Shown: positions 6,175-6,777 of the stretch, piece after piece | Layout of the letters: every line of letters begins with the position of its first letter | Position numbering within the stretch: the stretch's first letter is position 1 | Assembly: GCA_013349485.1 (NCBI GenBank) | Contig: DUZM01000211.1 | Coordinates: 1 to 6,777 of the forward strand | Source of the DNA: Candidatus Hydrogenedentota bacterium | GTDB taxonomy: Bacteria; Hydrogenedentota; Hydrogenedentia; Hydrogenedentales; SLHB01 | Direction of reading: 5' to 3' | DNA: 6,777 nucleotides | Position numbers and translations under genes: made by a program | Notes under the pieces: model-generated | What the model was told of the DNA's origin: nothing | Seen by the model: the letters and a program-made list of their open reading frames with translations, nothing else | Databases searched by the model: none

Positions 6175-6777
6175 CTATCCTTGTTCGGCGCCGGACGCGG
6201 CGCGTTTCCTTCTCCCGTACTTTGCAAGATAGGGCAGCCCGCCGAGCATTATCCCCAAGGCTAAGAGGTTTATACCGGCCAGACCCCGCAGAATCAATGC
6301 CGCCAACACGCCCTCGGTAGCGCCAAAACCCGCTTCACGGCTCAACCATGCGTAGATGAATTCCATGACCCCGATATTGCCCGGCGTGATAAGTATCAGC
6401 CGATTCAGATTGAGGGCCGCGCTGCATAAGGCCAGATAGGCAAGGGACGGGGCAACGCCCACACACGCAAAGCAATAGTAGATGACGGCCAAGCTCAAAG
6501 CAAAATGCAGGGACGCATACACGGCGAACTCGATGAGCAGGGCCACGTTGGACTGATTGTCGCGCACGCTGCGGACGACCTGGACAAGCTTCCTATGCAC
6601 GTAATCAAGCGATCGGAGTCGTCCGGTGAGTCGGGACAGCACGGCCTCGAAAAGAAACGGGGCCGCGCCGATAAGAACAAGGCAGACAAGGAGTACGAGA
6701 TACACCGGCAACCCTTCGACGCGCAACGCAGGCTCAACGCAAAGAACGACAATCAGCGCGAGGAAGAGATTCCACCA
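6175..6777 (-). CDS. Lysylphosphatidylglycerol synthase TM / YbhN-AglD family membrane protein (5' partial)
   Basis: The frame is open at the window edge, so the N-terminal part is missing and 200 residues are visible. The TTG at 6726 is internal, because the 17 codons before it are coding and form a membrane helix (WWNLFLALIVVLCVEP). Helices follow at LPVYLVLLVCLVLIG, then a cytoplasmic amphipathic stretch (LTGRLRSLDYVHRKLVQVVR), then FAVYASLHFALSLAVIYYCF. The family signature comes next: helix-breaking LITPGNIGVMEFIYAWLSRE, the equivalent of the PGGIGxxE segment, then GATEGVLAALILRGLAGINL and a last helix LLALGIMLGGLPYL with a basic tail KYGRRKR. Family members are inner-membrane proteins linked to lipid flipping or polyprenyl-phosphate sugar metabolism; without the aminoacyl-transferase domain this is not MprF itself. 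It is the first visible gene of the operon that continues with the GT-C-like protein, which fits lipid-linked glycan work. Confidence 0.8.
   Translation of the reverse strand, partial: WWNLFLALIVVLCVEPALRVEGLPVYLVLLVCLVLIGAAPFLFEAVLSRLTGRLRSLDYVHRKLVQVVRSVRDNQSNVALLIEFAVYASLHFALSLAVIYYCFACVGVAPSLAYLALCSAALNLNRLILITPGNIGVMEFIYAWLSREAGFGATEGVLAALILRGLAGINLLALGIMLGGLPYLAKYGRRKRAASGAEQG

Noticed and set aside
6132..6227. Extended start of the membrane protein at ATG 6227
   Set aside because: It would overlap the preceding gene by 53 bases, add an Arg/Ala-rich segment from the GC hairpin, and lacks a convincing ribosome site.

Overview
The window reads as ordinary bacterial chromosome, about 60% G+C by eye, with short intergenic gaps, Shine-Dalgarno sites and ATG starts. 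No rRNA, tRNA, integrase, transposase or CRISPR array is visible. The protein set (HEAT repeats joined to secretion-ring-like domains, a GspE-N/cyclic-nucleotide fusion, a short coiled-coil zinc ribbon protein) suggests a Gram-negative member of a deep-branching, often uncultured group such as Planctomycetes or Hydrogenedentes. That placement is inference from style, not from a marker gene.

Layout. (1) 1-2155, plus strand: the 3' part of a large gene whose start lies before the window. Its product has a FliF/YscJ-like ring domain, a secretin-N-like domain and then about a dozen HEAT repeats. A single-base frameshift near 1929-1934 separates the last ~72 residues from the rest. (2) 2156-2333: a gap carrying a short GC palindrome of the dispersed extragenic type. 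(3) 2334-2955: a divergent pair, a 113-residue zinc-ribbon protein on the minus strand and a previously uncalled 45-codon small ORF on the plus strand. Each has a recognisable sigma70-type promoter in the ~140 bases between them. (4) 2956-3170: a gap with a strong GC-rich hairpin. (5) 3171-4220, plus: a two-sensor protein, an MshEN/GspE N-terminal domain joined by an Ala/Gly linker to a cyclic-nucleotide-binding domain, with no ATPase domain. (6) 4197-6777, minus: the end of an envelope operon, a YbhN/AglD-type (LPG synthase TM) membrane protein followed 43 bases later by a polytopic GT-C-like membrane protein with a beta-rich C-terminal domain. This last gene overlaps the sensor gene tail to tail by 24 bases.

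How the parts may work together. The minus-strand pair fits lipid-linked glycan transfer or flipping at the inner membrane. The two plus-strand multidomain proteins both borrow modules from secretion or pilus machines (FliF/YscJ ring, secretin N domain, GspE/MshE N-terminal domain) and attach them to scaffold or sensor domains. This hints at regulation or assembly of a secretion or type IV pilus system encoded elsewhere. The link is inferred from domain content; no core secretion gene lies in the window.
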